Source: Maribacter halichondriae (lineage in GTDB: Bacteria; Bacteroidota; Bacteroidia; Flavobacteriales; Flavobacteriaceae). From it: a stretch of DNA of 64,000 nt. This document shows positions 52,998-61,526 of the stretch, piece by piece. The stretch lies in the NCBI RefSeq assembly GCF_027474825.1, contig NZ_CP107030.1:2548529-2612528 (forward strand), given 5' to 3'. Position 1 is the stretch's first letter; each line of letters begins with the position of its first letter. A program made the position numbers and the translations under genes. The notes beneath the pieces were generated by a model. The model saw only the letters and a program-made list of their open reading frames with translations. It was not told the DNA's origin and ran no database searches.

Positions 52998-53079
52998 GCA
53001 GGCGTGGTGGAATTGGTAGACACGCTAGACTTAGGATCTAGTGCCGCAAGGTGTGAGAGTTCGAGTCTCTCCGCCTGTA
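52998..53079 (+). tRNA. tRNA-Leu (anticodon UAG)
   Basis: The acceptor stem gcaggcg pairs with cgcctgt, and the discriminator is A at 53079. The anticodon stem ctaga/tctag (53025-53029 and 53037-53041) encloses the loop cttagga with anticodon TAG at 53032-53034. A long variable arm (tgccgcaaggtgt) marks a class II tRNA, and the T-arm carries gttcgagtc. CCA is not encoded. A terminator follows. Confidence 0.95.
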
Positions 53080-53092
53080 CTTAGTTAGAAAG

Positions 53093-53118
53093 CTTCTCAG
53101 AAATGAGAGGTTTTTTTT
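53093..53118 (+). terminator. Intrinsic terminator after tRNA-Leu
   Basis: cttctca and tgagagg pair (one G-U) around a gaaa loop and are followed by eight T residues, 14 bases after the tRNA end. Confidence 0.8.
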
Positions 53119-53151
53119 ATAAAATTTTAATAAGTTGGATGGTAACGCTGT

Positions 53152-53997
53152 TCAATCCAAAACCTCAATAACTAAAGTCGTTTTTAGTTCAGAGGTTGCA
53201 TCCCCACGAAGCGTACCCGAGACGGGCATGGTGTTCACGTAGTGACTACTTGAAGCAACGGCAATATGCGTATGGCTGGTTGTGATACCGTTACTGGGGT
53301 CGAATCCAATCCAGCCAGCGCCAGGTAGAAAAACTTCCGTCCAGGCATGTAGTTCGTATTGGGGGTCTTCAACATCCACATAATAATACCCGCTGACAAA
53401 TCGTGAGGCGATACCTAAGTTGCGAAGTAGATGAATTTGCATCCATACCAAGTCGCGACAGGAGCCTTTTTTTAATTGAAAGGTCATGTGCGGTTCAAAG
53501 GGAATTCCTTCCTCCCTCGATTCCACTATGAAATCAGCATGGATGGATATGGTTAATTCGGTTAGAAAAGGTAGCGTCGCATTATTTTTTGAAGCTAGGA
53601 TTGTTTTTCCGTACTGTAGCAATTGCTCATTTATCGTTTCAGCGGTTAGGTATCTTTGAAGCAGAACAACCAAATTATCCGAATAGGAAAACGGAACGGT
53701 ATTGAAATACAGCGGATAAATCAAAAAGTTGAAGGGGTTGTATTCATTACTGTTTACAATGGCTTCCGAAATAATATTGATTTTATCGTGCATTCCATCG
53801 AACCAACAGAAATGGACAAAATTTTCTTCGGCATCCAACTGTTCCGATATTCCGGCAGGTGTTATCGATAGTTTTAGCAAGTGCGATTCCAACTCTAAAT
53901 GTGGTGCGTTCTTTGGTTTGAACATGAGGTAATGCGGCTCCAAAAAAACGGACTTGCTAAACTCATATTCCGTTTCGTGAATGATTTTGAATCTCAT
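53152..53997 (-). CDS. Transglutaminase-like cysteine protease/amidase
   Basis: This 281-residue protein has an N-terminal beta domain (IHETEYEFSKSVFLEPHYLMF) and a transglutaminase core with catalytic Cys180 (KKGSCRDLVW), His217 (YELHAWTEVFLPGAGW) and Asp233 (GFDPSNG). It is the third gene of an operon after the ATP-grasp and alpha-E genes, the standard order of this amidoligase-linked set. In such sets it is thought to hydrolyse or transfer amide bonds made by the ATP-grasp enzyme, which is inference; the substrate is unknown. Confidence 0.9.
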   Translation of the reverse strand: MRFKIIHETEYEFSKSVFLEPHYLMFKPKNAPHLELESHLLKLSITPAGISEQLDAEENFVHFCWFDGMHDKINIISEAIVNSNEYNPFNFLIYPLYFNTVPFSYSDNLVVLLQRYLTAETINEQLLQYGKTILASKNNATLPFLTELTISIHADFIVESREEGIPFEPHMTFQLKKGSCRDLVWMQIHLLRNLGIASRFVSGYYYVDVEDPQYELHAWTEVFLPGAGWIGFDPSNGITTSHTHIAVASSSHYVNTMPVSGTLRGDATSELKTTLVIEVLD

Positions 53998-54039
53998 TGG
54001 ATATGTTTTGGAAAATTGCTTTTGTGTGTATTTTGGTAT

Positions 54040-55005
54040 TTATTGTTGCATCTGTACTTGTGCCTGAGCGGCAAAAAAGGAGTCATAAAGACCTATGGAT
54101 ACCGCATTTAGTTTTTGCTGGAATCCGTCAAGGTATTCATGAAGTCCGATTTCAAAAATATCTTTGATACTAATGAATTCTAGTTCTGATTTTAGTTTTC
54201 CCAATTGTTTTTCTGCCTCACAACTAAAGCCAGCTGTATTGCCGGTTATCTCTTGTAACGACTTTTCGGCATGAATCAAACAACAAAGTATGGATCGAGG
54301 AAACTGCTTGTCCAAAATCAAAAACTCCGATATATTCAAGGCAGTCAGTTTGCCATACTTTTTTCGGTACATGTCATAGGCGCTTACCGACTTTAATAGG
54401 GCGGCCCATTGCATCAAATCTAAAGGGCCTCCCACTTGTTGATGGGTAGTCAGTAAAATGTGGTATTTCACATCCATCACACGCGATGTTTTATCCGCAC
54501 GTTCAATGAGTTGTCCTATTTTACCGAAATGCCAACCGTCACTTCTGGTAATCGTCGCATCGAACATACCGTAGAGCAATTGACAATCTTCTTTTATTTT
54601 TTTAAAAAATGCCCTTGGGTCGTTGCTTGTCCATTGTTTTTTTTCATTTCCTTCTTTTACAAAAAAGTAAAGTGAATTGATTTGTTCCCAAACCTCTTTG
54701 GTAATCTCTTGCCGTATTGACCTCGCGTTTTCCCTTGCCTGAGTGATGCAGCTGTAGATGGAATTTGGGTTTTTGGGGTCAAATCCCAAGAAGTATATGA
54801 CCCTCTCCTTATCCACGGTTTTGTATCGTGATTCGTAAATAGGCCAATCTCCTGTGATGACCACCAAAGGTTTCCATTGTTCCTCGGCATCGGGTGGAGA
54901 TTCCAAAGAAAGATTGAAATTCACGTCCATAAATCGGGCATAGTTTTCTGTCCGTTCAATATATCGGTTCATCCAATACATAGTATTCGCAACTCTACTC
55001 AGCAT
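54040..55005 (-). CDS. Alpha-E domain-containing protein
   Basis: This 321-residue all-helical protein starts MLSRVANTMYWMNRYIERTE, the diagnostic opening of the alpha-E family. It has repeated ERT/ERA helices (for example IGQLIERADKTSRVMDVKYH) and the segment SISEQARSIRQEI-like ENARSIRQEITKEVWEQIN. It lies 18 bases after the ATP-grasp gene and 42 bases before the transglutaminase gene. Alpha-E proteins are fixed partners of type 2 circularly permuted ATP-grasps. The molecular role is unknown; no catalytic residues are apparent. Confidence 0.92.
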   Translation of the reverse strand: MLSRVANTMYWMNRYIERTENYARFMDVNFNLSLESPPDAEEQWKPLVVITGDWPIYESRYKTVDKERVIYFLGFDPKNPNSIYSCITQARENARSIRQEITKEVWEQINSLYFFVKEGNEKKQWTSNDPRAFFKKIKEDCQLLYGMFDATITRSDGWHFGKIGQLIERADKTSRVMDVKYHILLTTHQQVGGPLDLMQWAALLKSVSAYDMYRKKYGKLTALNISEFLILDKQFPRSILCCLIHAEKSLQEITGNTAGFSCEAEKQLGKLKSELEFISIKDIFEIGLHEYLDGFQQKLNAVSIGLYDSFFAAQAQVQMQQ

Positions 55006-55023
55006 ATTTTATTTTTTTATTTC

Positions 55024-56457
55024 CTAATCGAGCACCCACGTATCCTTACTTCCCCCGCCTTGAGAGGAATTTACCACCAATGACCCTTTGGTCAACGCCA
55101 CCCTTGTCAGCGCGCCAGGTACTATTTTGATGTCTTTTCCGTAGAGGCAATACGGTCTTAAATCAACGTGTCTGCCTTCTATGGTATCATCGGTCAAAGT
55201 TGGAACCCTTGAAAGATTAATCATGGGTTGCGCGATATAATTTCTTGGATTGTTCTTTATTTTAGCGACAAATTCATCACACTCTTTTTGGGTCGATTTC
55301 GGACCTATCAGCATTCCATATCCGCCAGAACCATCGGTCTGTTTTACGACTAAGGTTTCAATATTTTCCAAGACATATTTACAATCGTCTTCCTCGGCAC
55401 AGATATAAGTTTTGATGTTGGGTAGCAATACTTCTTCACCCAAATAATATTTGATTAAGCGGGGAATGTAGGCATAGATGGCCTTGTCATCGGCGACACC
55501 CGCTCCAGGAGCGTTCACCAAAACAACATTGCCCTTTCGATACGCTTCAAAAATACCTGGAGTGCCCAACATTGAATCTTTGTTGAAAATCAAAGGGTCC
55601 ATAAACTCGTCGTCGACCCTGCGGTAGATGACATGTACTCTCTGCAATCCCTTGGTCGTACTCATGTAAACAAAATCATTTTTTACGACCAAATCCCTTC
55701 CTTCGACCAATTCGGCGCCCATTTGTTGTGCCAGATAGGCATGTTCGAAGTAGGCAGAATTATATATTCCTGGCGTAAGCACCGCGATGGTTGCAGGAGA
55801 TTCCTGAGTAAGTGATTCCAACATATCCCGTAAATGGTGGGTATAATCATGTACAGGTCTCACATGCAATTTTTCAAATACTTCCGGAAAAGTACGTTTC
55901 AATATCTCTCTGTTTTCCAACATATAGGATACGCCTGAAGGACATCTAAGATTATCCTCCAACACATAAAAATCACCGTCGTCACCTCTGATGAGGTCGG
56001 TACCAGAGATATGACTCCAAACATTTTCGGGAGGTCGTAAACCCAAGCACTCCTTAAGGTATCCGGCACTTGACAATACTAAATCCCTTGGGATGATATT
56101 ATCCTTCAATGCTTTCTGTTCGTTATAAATGTCGTCGATGAAGAGGTTCAAGGCAACGATGCGTTGTTCAAGACCTTTTGCGAGCCTGTCCCAATCGCTA
56201 CCGCTAATAATACGTGGAATGATATCTAAGTGTAAAATACGTTCCACACCTTGATTATCGCTGTAGACATTGAAGGTCATTCCCAGCGATAGTTGCGCCC
56301 TGTCGGTAGCATGTTGTAAATATTTGAGCTTGTTATTATTCAGCTTTTCCAACCGTTGTTTGAATTGCGCATAGGTTGGTCGTACCGAATTCGTCGCGCT
56401 GAACATCTCATCGTAAAACCCAACGGTTTCGTAATCGGTAAAATCTACTTTGGCCAT
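55024..56457 (-). CDS. Circularly permuted ATP-grasp type 2 protein
   Basis: This 477-residue putative amide- or peptide-bond-forming ligase begins DYETVGFYDEMFSATNSVRP. Conserved blocks are RDLVLSSAGYLKECLG, the Glu/Asn pair in YVLEDNLRCPSGVSYMLENR, VHVIYRRVDDEFMDPL, and C-terminal KQTDGSGGYGMLIGPKS, IAQPMINLSRVPT and HVDLRPYCLYG, the last carrying permuted ATP-grasp lysines and acidic metal ligands. It heads the operon with alpha-E and transglutaminase genes. The family is predicted to make amino-acid conjugates; the substrates are unknown. Confidence 0.92.
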   Translation of the reverse strand: MAKVDFTDYETVGFYDEMFSATNSVRPTYAQFKQRLEKLNNNKLKYLQHATDRAQLSLGMTFNVYSDNQGVERILHLDIIPRIISGSDWDRLAKGLEQRIVALNLFIDDIYNEQKALKDNIIPRDLVLSSAGYLKECLGLRPPENVWSHISGTDLIRGDDGDFYVLEDNLRCPSGVSYMLENREILKRTFPEVFEKLHVRPVHDYTHHLRDMLESLTQESPATIAVLTPGIYNSAYFEHAYLAQQMGAELVEGRDLVVKNDFVYMSTTKGLQRVHVIYRRVDDEFMDPLIFNKDSMLGTPGIFEAYRKGNVVLVNAPGAGVADDKAIYAYIPRLIKYYLGEEVLLPNIKTYICAEEDDCKYVLENIETLVVKQTDGSGGYGMLIGPKSTQKECDEFVAKIKNNPRNYIAQPMINLSRVPTLTDDTIEGRHVDLRPYCLYGKDIKIVPGALTRVALTKGSLVVNSSQGGGSKDTWVLD

Positions 56458-56800
56458 AAAATGGGTTTTTGGTAATCGTTTTTTGAATGTAGGTAGTTGA
56501 GGTTTTGAATCAATAAAAAGATAGAACCTATAAAATTGGACACCTCATAATATACTACAAAATTTTCATCCATCCGGTCGGTAACCGTATGAATGCGAGA
56601 AAATTATTGGATATTGAATTTTCGACGATTAATTTGTTTCAATTCACAATTTGCAACTAAATTTCAACAAAGTATGCTACCTGGGTAGCTGTCTGCCGAA
56701 TTCTATACCAGTAATTTTCTTTACTATATTTATGGATATACTAAAAGTCAAATTAATTAAGTGACCTTTACGCCGAATTTACTTTACAAACTGCATCCTA
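56458..56800. other. Divergent intergenic region of 343 bases
   Basis: The region between the ATP-grasp gene (minus) and the glutaminase gene (plus) is A/T-rich. No ORF, hairpin or repeat family stands out. It should hold two divergent promoters, but no clear TAnnTTTG box was seen. Confidence 0.5.
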
Positions 56801-57715
56801 TTGAACTATAAAGCAATTATTGAAAAGGTATTTGTTGAGACGAAAAGAGTCCCGAACAATGGAAAAATCGCAACCTATATTCCAGAGTTGGCCAATGTTG
56901 ACCCGACGATGTTCGGTGTTCACATGACCGATTTAAAGGGCGAAGGCTTTGGGATGGGCGATAATCTTGAAAAATTCTCCATACAGAGTATTGCCAAAGT
57001 GCTCTCCTTGACCTTGGCCTATAAAATCGTAGGCGAAAAGATTTGGAAACGGGTCGATGTAGAACCGTCGGGCACCAAATTCGATTCACTGCTGTTGCTT
57101 GAAGTGCATAAGGGAATTCCCCGCAACCCTTTCGTAAATTCGGGAGCCATTGTGATTTGTGATATCTTGATTTCCCATCTGAAAGATGCCAAAGTAGAAT
57201 TTCTAGAATTCGTTAGGGATGTAAGCAATTTACCTGACCTTGTGTATTCTGATAAAATTGCCGATTCTGAAAAAGCACACGGGTATCGAAATGTGGCCTT
57301 ATGCAACTTCATCAAGTCACTCGGCAATATAGAGAACGACCCGACAGAGGTATTGGATTTTTATTTTGATATGTGTTCGTTGGAAATGAACTGCCAGCAG
57401 CTATCACATACGATGACGTATTTGGCCAATGGAGGACGTAAAATTACCGATGGTTCCAAAATCATTACAAAGCCCCAGTCAAAACGAATGAATGCTTTAA
57501 TGCTTACTTGCGGATTTTACGATGAATCTGGGGAGTTTGCCTTTAAAGTTGGGCTACCCGGAAAAAGTGGCGTAGGCGGAGGTATCGTTGCCGTGTATCC
57601 GCAGCACTATGCCATTGCGGTTTGGAGTCCGAAACTTAACCCGAACGGAAATTCTTTTCTAGGCATGAAATTTTTAGAGGAGTTCACTACACATTCTGAC
57701 TTTACTATTTTTTAG
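56801..57715 (+). CDS. glsA: Glutaminase (serine-dependent beta-lactamase fold, GlsA type)
   Basis: This 304-residue enzyme deamidates glutamine to glutamate. The catalytic S-x-x-K pair is Ser63-Lys66 (FSIQSIAKVLSL). Other family blocks are IPELANVDPTMFGV, NPFVNSGAIV (Asn111), LCNFIKSLGNIEND and KVGLPGKSGVGGGIVAVYP near the end. TTG 56801 is the only reasonable start. It stands between the ATP-grasp operon and the metallopeptidase gene, which it faces end to end with a 27-base gap. Supplying glutamate or ammonia to the neighbouring ligase is an attractive but unproven link. Confidence 0.92.
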   Translation: MNYKAIIEKVFVETKRVPNNGKIATYIPELANVDPTMFGVHMTDLKGEGFGMGDNLEKFSIQSIAKVLSLTLAYKIVGEKIWKRVDVEPSGTKFDSLLLLEVHKGIPRNPFVNSGAIVICDILISHLKDAKVEFLEFVRDVSNLPDLVYSDKIADSEKAHGYRNVALCNFIKSLGNIENDPTEVLDFYFDMCSLEMNCQQLSHTMTYLANGGRKITDGSKIITKPQSKRMNALMLTCGFYDESGEFAFKVGLPGKSGVGGGIVAVYPQHYAIAVWSPKLNPNGNSFLGMKFLEEFTTHSDFTIF

Positions 57716-57742
57716 AAGAAAGAACTTAGCATTTTTTTCAGG

Positions 57743-58792
57743 CTACAATTTTCGTTTTGGTAATAAGAGTTGATGAATAAACTTCATTTTGTTGACCACA
57801 GCAGGAGTAATCACGAACGGGTACACATCAGGAATACCCATGGCCCGGTTGATACTATTGACCGCATAGGAAAGAGGAACACAGGTTCTGATGATAGTTT
57901 CAAAATCTTTTACTGTATAAGGGTCGAATGATGAGGCTATCTTCATAGTATCTGAAATTTCTTTCGAATTTACCTCCAAGCCAAAAAAGTGTGCTGTTTC
58001 TACCATGTCCATAATATGTAGATAGTGCGCCCAAGTCTCGGCCCAATCCTCCCACGGATGTGAAGTTGCATATTTACTGATATACGAATCACGCCAATTA
58101 TCAGGAGCACCATTTTTGTAATAAGCTTGTAGGGCATCACCATAGTTAGTTTCCTCGTTGCCGAAAATGTTCCTGAATTGAGAAAGTATATCTTCATTTT
58201 TGGATATCAATTGCTCCCAAAAGTAATGGCCTACTTCATGTCTTAGATGTCCGATAAGTGTGCGGTACCGCTCTTGCATCTCTTTTCTTGCCTGTTCCCG
58301 CAGGGTTGAATCCGCTTCCCTAAGCAATATGGTAATTATACCGTTGGCATGACCGGTCATGATATTTTGGTCATTATTTTTTGTGATGAAATCGAAACAT
58401 AATCCTTCTGCATCGGTCATTTTTGTCCTAAGGTCAAGCCCTATTTTTTGAAGTTGATAGACCAAACGGTGCTTCGCAACTTCCAAATTCTGCCAATTTT
58501 GTAAATTCTCTTTGAAGGATAGGTTGGGTATGGTTCGGTTCAGTTGGCAAGCGCTGCAAAAGTCTTGTGGAGAATCTTTAGGTACGAGCCAATTACAGAC
58601 TTCATATTGCTGATTTTTACAATATTTATATTCAATTTTTTCGCGATCTGAGGTTAAGGAAGTGCCTGCTGGGTCAAAAGTGAGCATCTGACGGTCAACG
58701 TCTCTGTAACCTGATAAATGACCACAATTCTCACATTCGTTATTTTCGAAAAAAAGTGGATAACTACAATGACCGCATTGAAATACTTTCAT
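57743..58792 (-). CDS. Putative zinc-binding metallopeptidase with zinc-ribbon N-terminus (DUF2248 type)
   Basis: This 349-residue protein begins with a zinc ribbon (Cys6, Cys9, Cys20, Cys23 in CGHC and CENCGH), followed by a second cysteine cluster (KYCKNQQYEVC, FCSAC). The peptidase site is HEVGHYFWEQL (HEVGH 185-189), with HPWEDWAETWAHYLHI downstream as the probable third-ligand region. This domain set matches the putative zinc-binding metallopeptidase family often found near circularly permuted ATP-grasp/alpha-E genes. It is convergent with glutaminase. The substrate is unknown. Confidence 0.85.
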   Translation of the reverse strand: MKVFQCGHCSYPLFFENNECENCGHLSGYRDVDRQMLTFDPAGTSLTSDREKIEYKYCKNQQYEVCNWLVPKDSPQDFCSACQLNRTIPNLSFKENLQNWQNLEVAKHRLVYQLQKIGLDLRTKMTDAEGLCFDFITKNNDQNIMTGHANGIITILLREADSTLREQARKEMQERYRTLIGHLRHEVGHYFWEQLISKNEDILSQFRNIFGNEETNYGDALQAYYKNGAPDNWRDSYISKYATSHPWEDWAETWAHYLHIMDMVETAHFFGLEVNSKEISDTMKIASSFDPYTVKDFETIIRTCVPLSYAVNSINRAMGIPDVYPFVITPAVVNKMKFIHQLLLPKRKL

Positions 58793-59231
58793 GAGATAAA
58801 AAAAGCTAAAATTAAATAGCTAAAGTAATCATAAATGAGGTGGAAGAGGTCATTATTTAAGCGGTCTGCGATATAGTTTTTTTAAGGTAAAAGAGCTGAT
58901 TGAATATCAAGAATTTGGATAATCGAATCTTTCTTGAAGTTGTGAAGTTTGTTTCTACTTGGGAGAGACGGGCCTTTGCTTTGCGATAACTTGAGCTCGC
59001 TAGAAAGGAGCCTCTCTGTCTTATAAGCACAAAAAACTTCTTGATTACGAAGGGCTTTTTCTTTTATCTATAAAAAAAATAGACTTTTTAGCCGCATTTC
59101 AATTTTGCCTTATTATATTGTGCGTATTAAAGTTTTCACAAATATAGAAAGCTGATTATTTAATAGGAATTAACAATCGATTCTTTAAGCCTTTATGTAT
59201 TGGTTTAAAGTATCTTAGCACAAAAATAAGT
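58793..59231. other. Intergenic region of 439 bases without a recognised gene
   Basis: No ORF was found. A more G/C-rich patch at about 58955-59045 (gggagagacgggcc, then gagctcgctagaaaggagcc) ends in an A/T-rich run with a weak hairpin and ctttttctttt. It could be a degenerate RNA gene, but I could not fold it into a known type. Confidence 0.35.
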
Positions 59232-59456
59232 ATGAATTTTACTGAACTGGCCCTAGAATTTGAGAGTAGAAAAATGAGCAACATGTCCACCAGTGACAGG
59301 GTAACGGCTTCAAGGGAAGCTAAAGAACTAATATTGAAAATCAACGAAGTTTATAAAGAGACCAAAGACGAGAAACTTATGGATCTTATGAAAAGAATTA
59401 CTGTGAAGAAAAAGAAAATCGATAAACGATTAAAAGGACGACTTACGGCAGATTAG
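59232..59456 (+). CDS. Small basic conserved protein
   Basis: This encodes a 74-residue helical protein (MNFTELALEFESRKMSN, then KMSNMSTSDRVTASREAKELI) with a highly basic end (ITVKKKKIDKRLKGRL). The family is not recognised; similar short proteins occur in Flavobacteria. It has its own strong terminator 28 bases downstream, which supports a real gene. Confidence 0.6.
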   Translation: MNFTELALEFESRKMSNMSTSDRVTASREAKELILKINEVYKETKDEKLMDLMKRITVKKKKIDKRLKGRLTAD

Positions 59457-59484
59457 TAGCTATATTGTCTGAATATGATAAATA

Positions 59485-59516
59485 AAAACCCCTGACGGCG
59501 AAGTCAGGGGTTTTTT
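59485..59516. terminator. Intrinsic terminator
   Basis: aaaacccctgac and gtcaggggtttt are perfect complements around a 6-base ggcgaa loop, followed by a T run. It ends the small basic gene. Confidence 0.85.
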
Positions 59517-59590
59517 GGTATTTGTCAAAATCAAAATAGTAAACAATAAAGAGGGGCACAAAGATTTTGGGGAAATTAAAGTGGTTCGGA

Positions 59591-59665
59591 TTAAAAGAAA
59601 CCAAAGGCCCAAAGTATAAGGCTAAAGACAACGGCCAGTAAAATACCCACCAGAACTACAACCAT
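59591..59665 (-). CDS. Possible very short membrane peptide
   Basis: On the minus strand an ATG at 59665 opens a 24-residue hydrophobic peptide (MVVVLVGILLAVVFSLILWA...). The same frame extends upstream as a plausible leader (VLNGFLSV), and an out-of-frame ATG at 59720 (MEQEIT) would join it if one T were removed near 59700. It is either a small membrane protein with a frameshift or chance. It lies between the terminator and the sugar porter gene. Confidence 0.3.
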   Translation of the reverse strand: MVVVLVGILLAVVFSLILWAFGFF

Positions 59666-59871
59666 TACACTTAAGAAACCGTTCAATACTCTTACACCGA
59701 AAGTAATTTCCTGTTCCATGATTTACATTATTTACTTTAAATATAATAAATTGGAGTGAAAAAATGCGCTTTTTTGATCATTATTTCGACTAACTACTTC
59801 ACGGTTAGTATGTTTGAACGATGTACCGCCAGTTTCTTCGTTGAACGACTTTAGATCTTTTCGCCTAAGAT

Positions 59872-61194
59872 TTATTTGCGTTCGCTAAGTTTTTGGCTTA
59901 ACTCCTCGAGAGATACACCTTTAGTCTCTGGCATCATGAACCGCACGAAAAGCAGTTGTAGTACCATCATAAATGCAAAAAAGGCAAATACGGGGCCAGG
60001 CCCTATGCTGGTAAAGAGCACCGGTACCAAAGAAGGTATAATGGCCGCCAAGACCCAATGTGTTGAACTGCCAAAAGCTTGTCCTGAACCTCGTAGATGA
60101 TTTGGAAATATTTCCGATATAAATACCCAGATAACCGCACCTTGCCCAATGGCATGTGATGCTATAAAAAGAAATAGGAAAATGGGTACGGCCATACCTT
60201 CCCATTTTAAAATAAACGCTGCTGCGACCAAAGATAGAGAAACGATGTAGCCTATTGAACCGATGTACATCAATTGCTTTCGGCCCAGTCTATCGATAAG
60301 AAAAATGCCGACAAGGGTAAAAACGAGATTGGTGATGCCGATACCGATACTACTTAGCAAGGCGGTATTTTCACCCAGACCTGCTGCCTCAAAAATTCTA
60401 GGTGCATAATATAGAAAAGCGTTGATACCGGAAAATTGATTGAAAAATGCGATTAAAAAGGCTAACATTAATGGAAACCTGTACTTCTTGAGAAAAATAT
60501 TTTCAGATGCACTGTGTTCATCGAGTCCGCTTTCCATATCGGCCTGAAGGTCTTCGACCGTCAGTTCTGGATTTGTGGTAGCGAGTATTTCCCGAGCTTC
60601 CGTAGTACGGTTTTTTGTCAACAACCACCTCGGACTTTTAGGTACGGTAAAGACGAACATGGTATAGATAATCGCCGGAAACGCTTCGACACCGACCATC
60701 CATCGCCAATCGTTTTCGCCCATATCGCTCAGTGCATAATTCGAAACGAATGCCATTAAAATACCGAAGACCAACATAAATTGATAGAAGCCGACCAATC
60801 GACCCCGATGTTTGGCAGGGGCGATTTCTGAAATGTAAGCAGGTGCCGCTACGGTAGATGCTCCAATACCTAAACCGCCTATAAATCGTGCAACGGCAAA
60901 GGTATATGGGTCGTTTGCAAAAGCGGAACCGATCGCGGATACCGAAAAGAGTATCCCGATCCATATGAGTGTATTTTTGCGTCCTATCTTATTGGTAGGA
61001 ATACCCCCAAGAATAGCTCCGATTACAGTACCCCATAACGCCATCCCGATAACGATGGTGCCGTGAAAAGTATCCGAGGAGTCCCATAACAATTGTAATT
61101 TTTTTTCAGCGCCCGAAATAACGACGGTATCGAAGCCGAACAAGAATCCCGCTAAAGCGGCAATCATTGAAATACGTAAGATTTTGGCGTTCAT
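59872..61194 (-). CDS. Sugar porter family MFS transporter
   Basis: This 440-residue protein has 12 membrane helices. Sugar-porter signatures are GFDTVVISGAEKKLQ in helix 1, NKIGRKNTLIW, FIGGLGIGASTVAAPAYISEIAPAKHRGR, PKSPRWLLTKNR in the central loop, QFSGINAFLYYAPRIFE in helix 7, and PETKGVSLEEL at the end. It resembles XylE/AraE-type proton-coupled sugar symporters. No sugar catabolic gene is adjacent, so the substrate is unknown. Confidence 0.92.
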   Translation of the reverse strand: MNAKILRISMIAALAGFLFGFDTVVISGAEKKLQLLWDSSDTFHGTIVIGMALWGTVIGAILGGIPTNKIGRKNTLIWIGILFSVSAIGSAFANDPYTFAVARFIGGLGIGASTVAAPAYISEIAPAKHRGRLVGFYQFMLVFGILMAFVSNYALSDMGENDWRWMVGVEAFPAIIYTMFVFTVPKSPRWLLTKNRTTEAREILATTNPELTVEDLQADMESGLDEHSASENIFLKKYRFPLMLAFLIAFFNQFSGINAFLYYAPRIFEAAGLGENTALLSSIGIGITNLVFTLVGIFLIDRLGRKQLMYIGSIGYIVSLSLVAAAFILKWEGMAVPIFLFLFIASHAIGQGAVIWVFISEIFPNHLRGSGQAFGSSTHWVLAAIIPSLVPVLFTSIGPGPVFAFFAFMMVLQLLFVRFMMPETKGVSLEELSQKLSERK

Positions 61195-61254
61195 GGTGAA
61201 GGTTTGATGGTTTGGGTAAAGCTAACAAAATTTAGGAAACCTTCTAGAACTAAT

Positions 61255-61506
61255 TTAAGGTATGGCGCGAAGTGGTTTTAAAGTATCTTGAGCCTTTGGT
61301 TTTCTTTTTTCAATCGGTTTTTTGACTTCGGGTTCCTGAATTTTTGGTTGTTCAAGACGCTGATTTTCCTTTTCAATCAGTTTCTTTTTTGATGGTGAAG
61401 TCAGTTGTTCCTTTTGTGGATTTTGGTGTTGCTCTCCCAAAGTCTCCCTACAGGAGAGCGTGAAGAGAAATACTACCAAAAGGACATAGTGTTGGAAGAA
61501 TTTCAT
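61255..61506 (-). CDS. Small putative lipoprotein
   Basis: From ATG 61506 the 83-residue protein has a lipoprotein signal (MKFFQHYVLLVVFLFTLSCRE; lipobox LSC) followed by a low-complexity, Lys/Glu/Gln/Pro-rich tail. No domain is recognised. It ends 60 bases before the sugar porter start and lies 20 bases downstream of waaA, so it is probably transcribed with waaA. Confidence 0.6.
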   Translation of the reverse strand: MKFFQHYVLLVVFLFTLSCRETLGEQHQNPQKEQLTSPSKKKLIEKENQRLEQPKIQEPEVKKPIEKRKPKAQDTLKPLRAIP

Positions 61507-61526
61507 GCGGGGCTGCAATAATAGGT

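Noticed and set aside
58950..59060. A tRNA or riboswitch in the G/C-richer patch
   Set aside because: I could not pair acceptor or T-arm helices, and the hairpins are weak, so no RNA gene is called.
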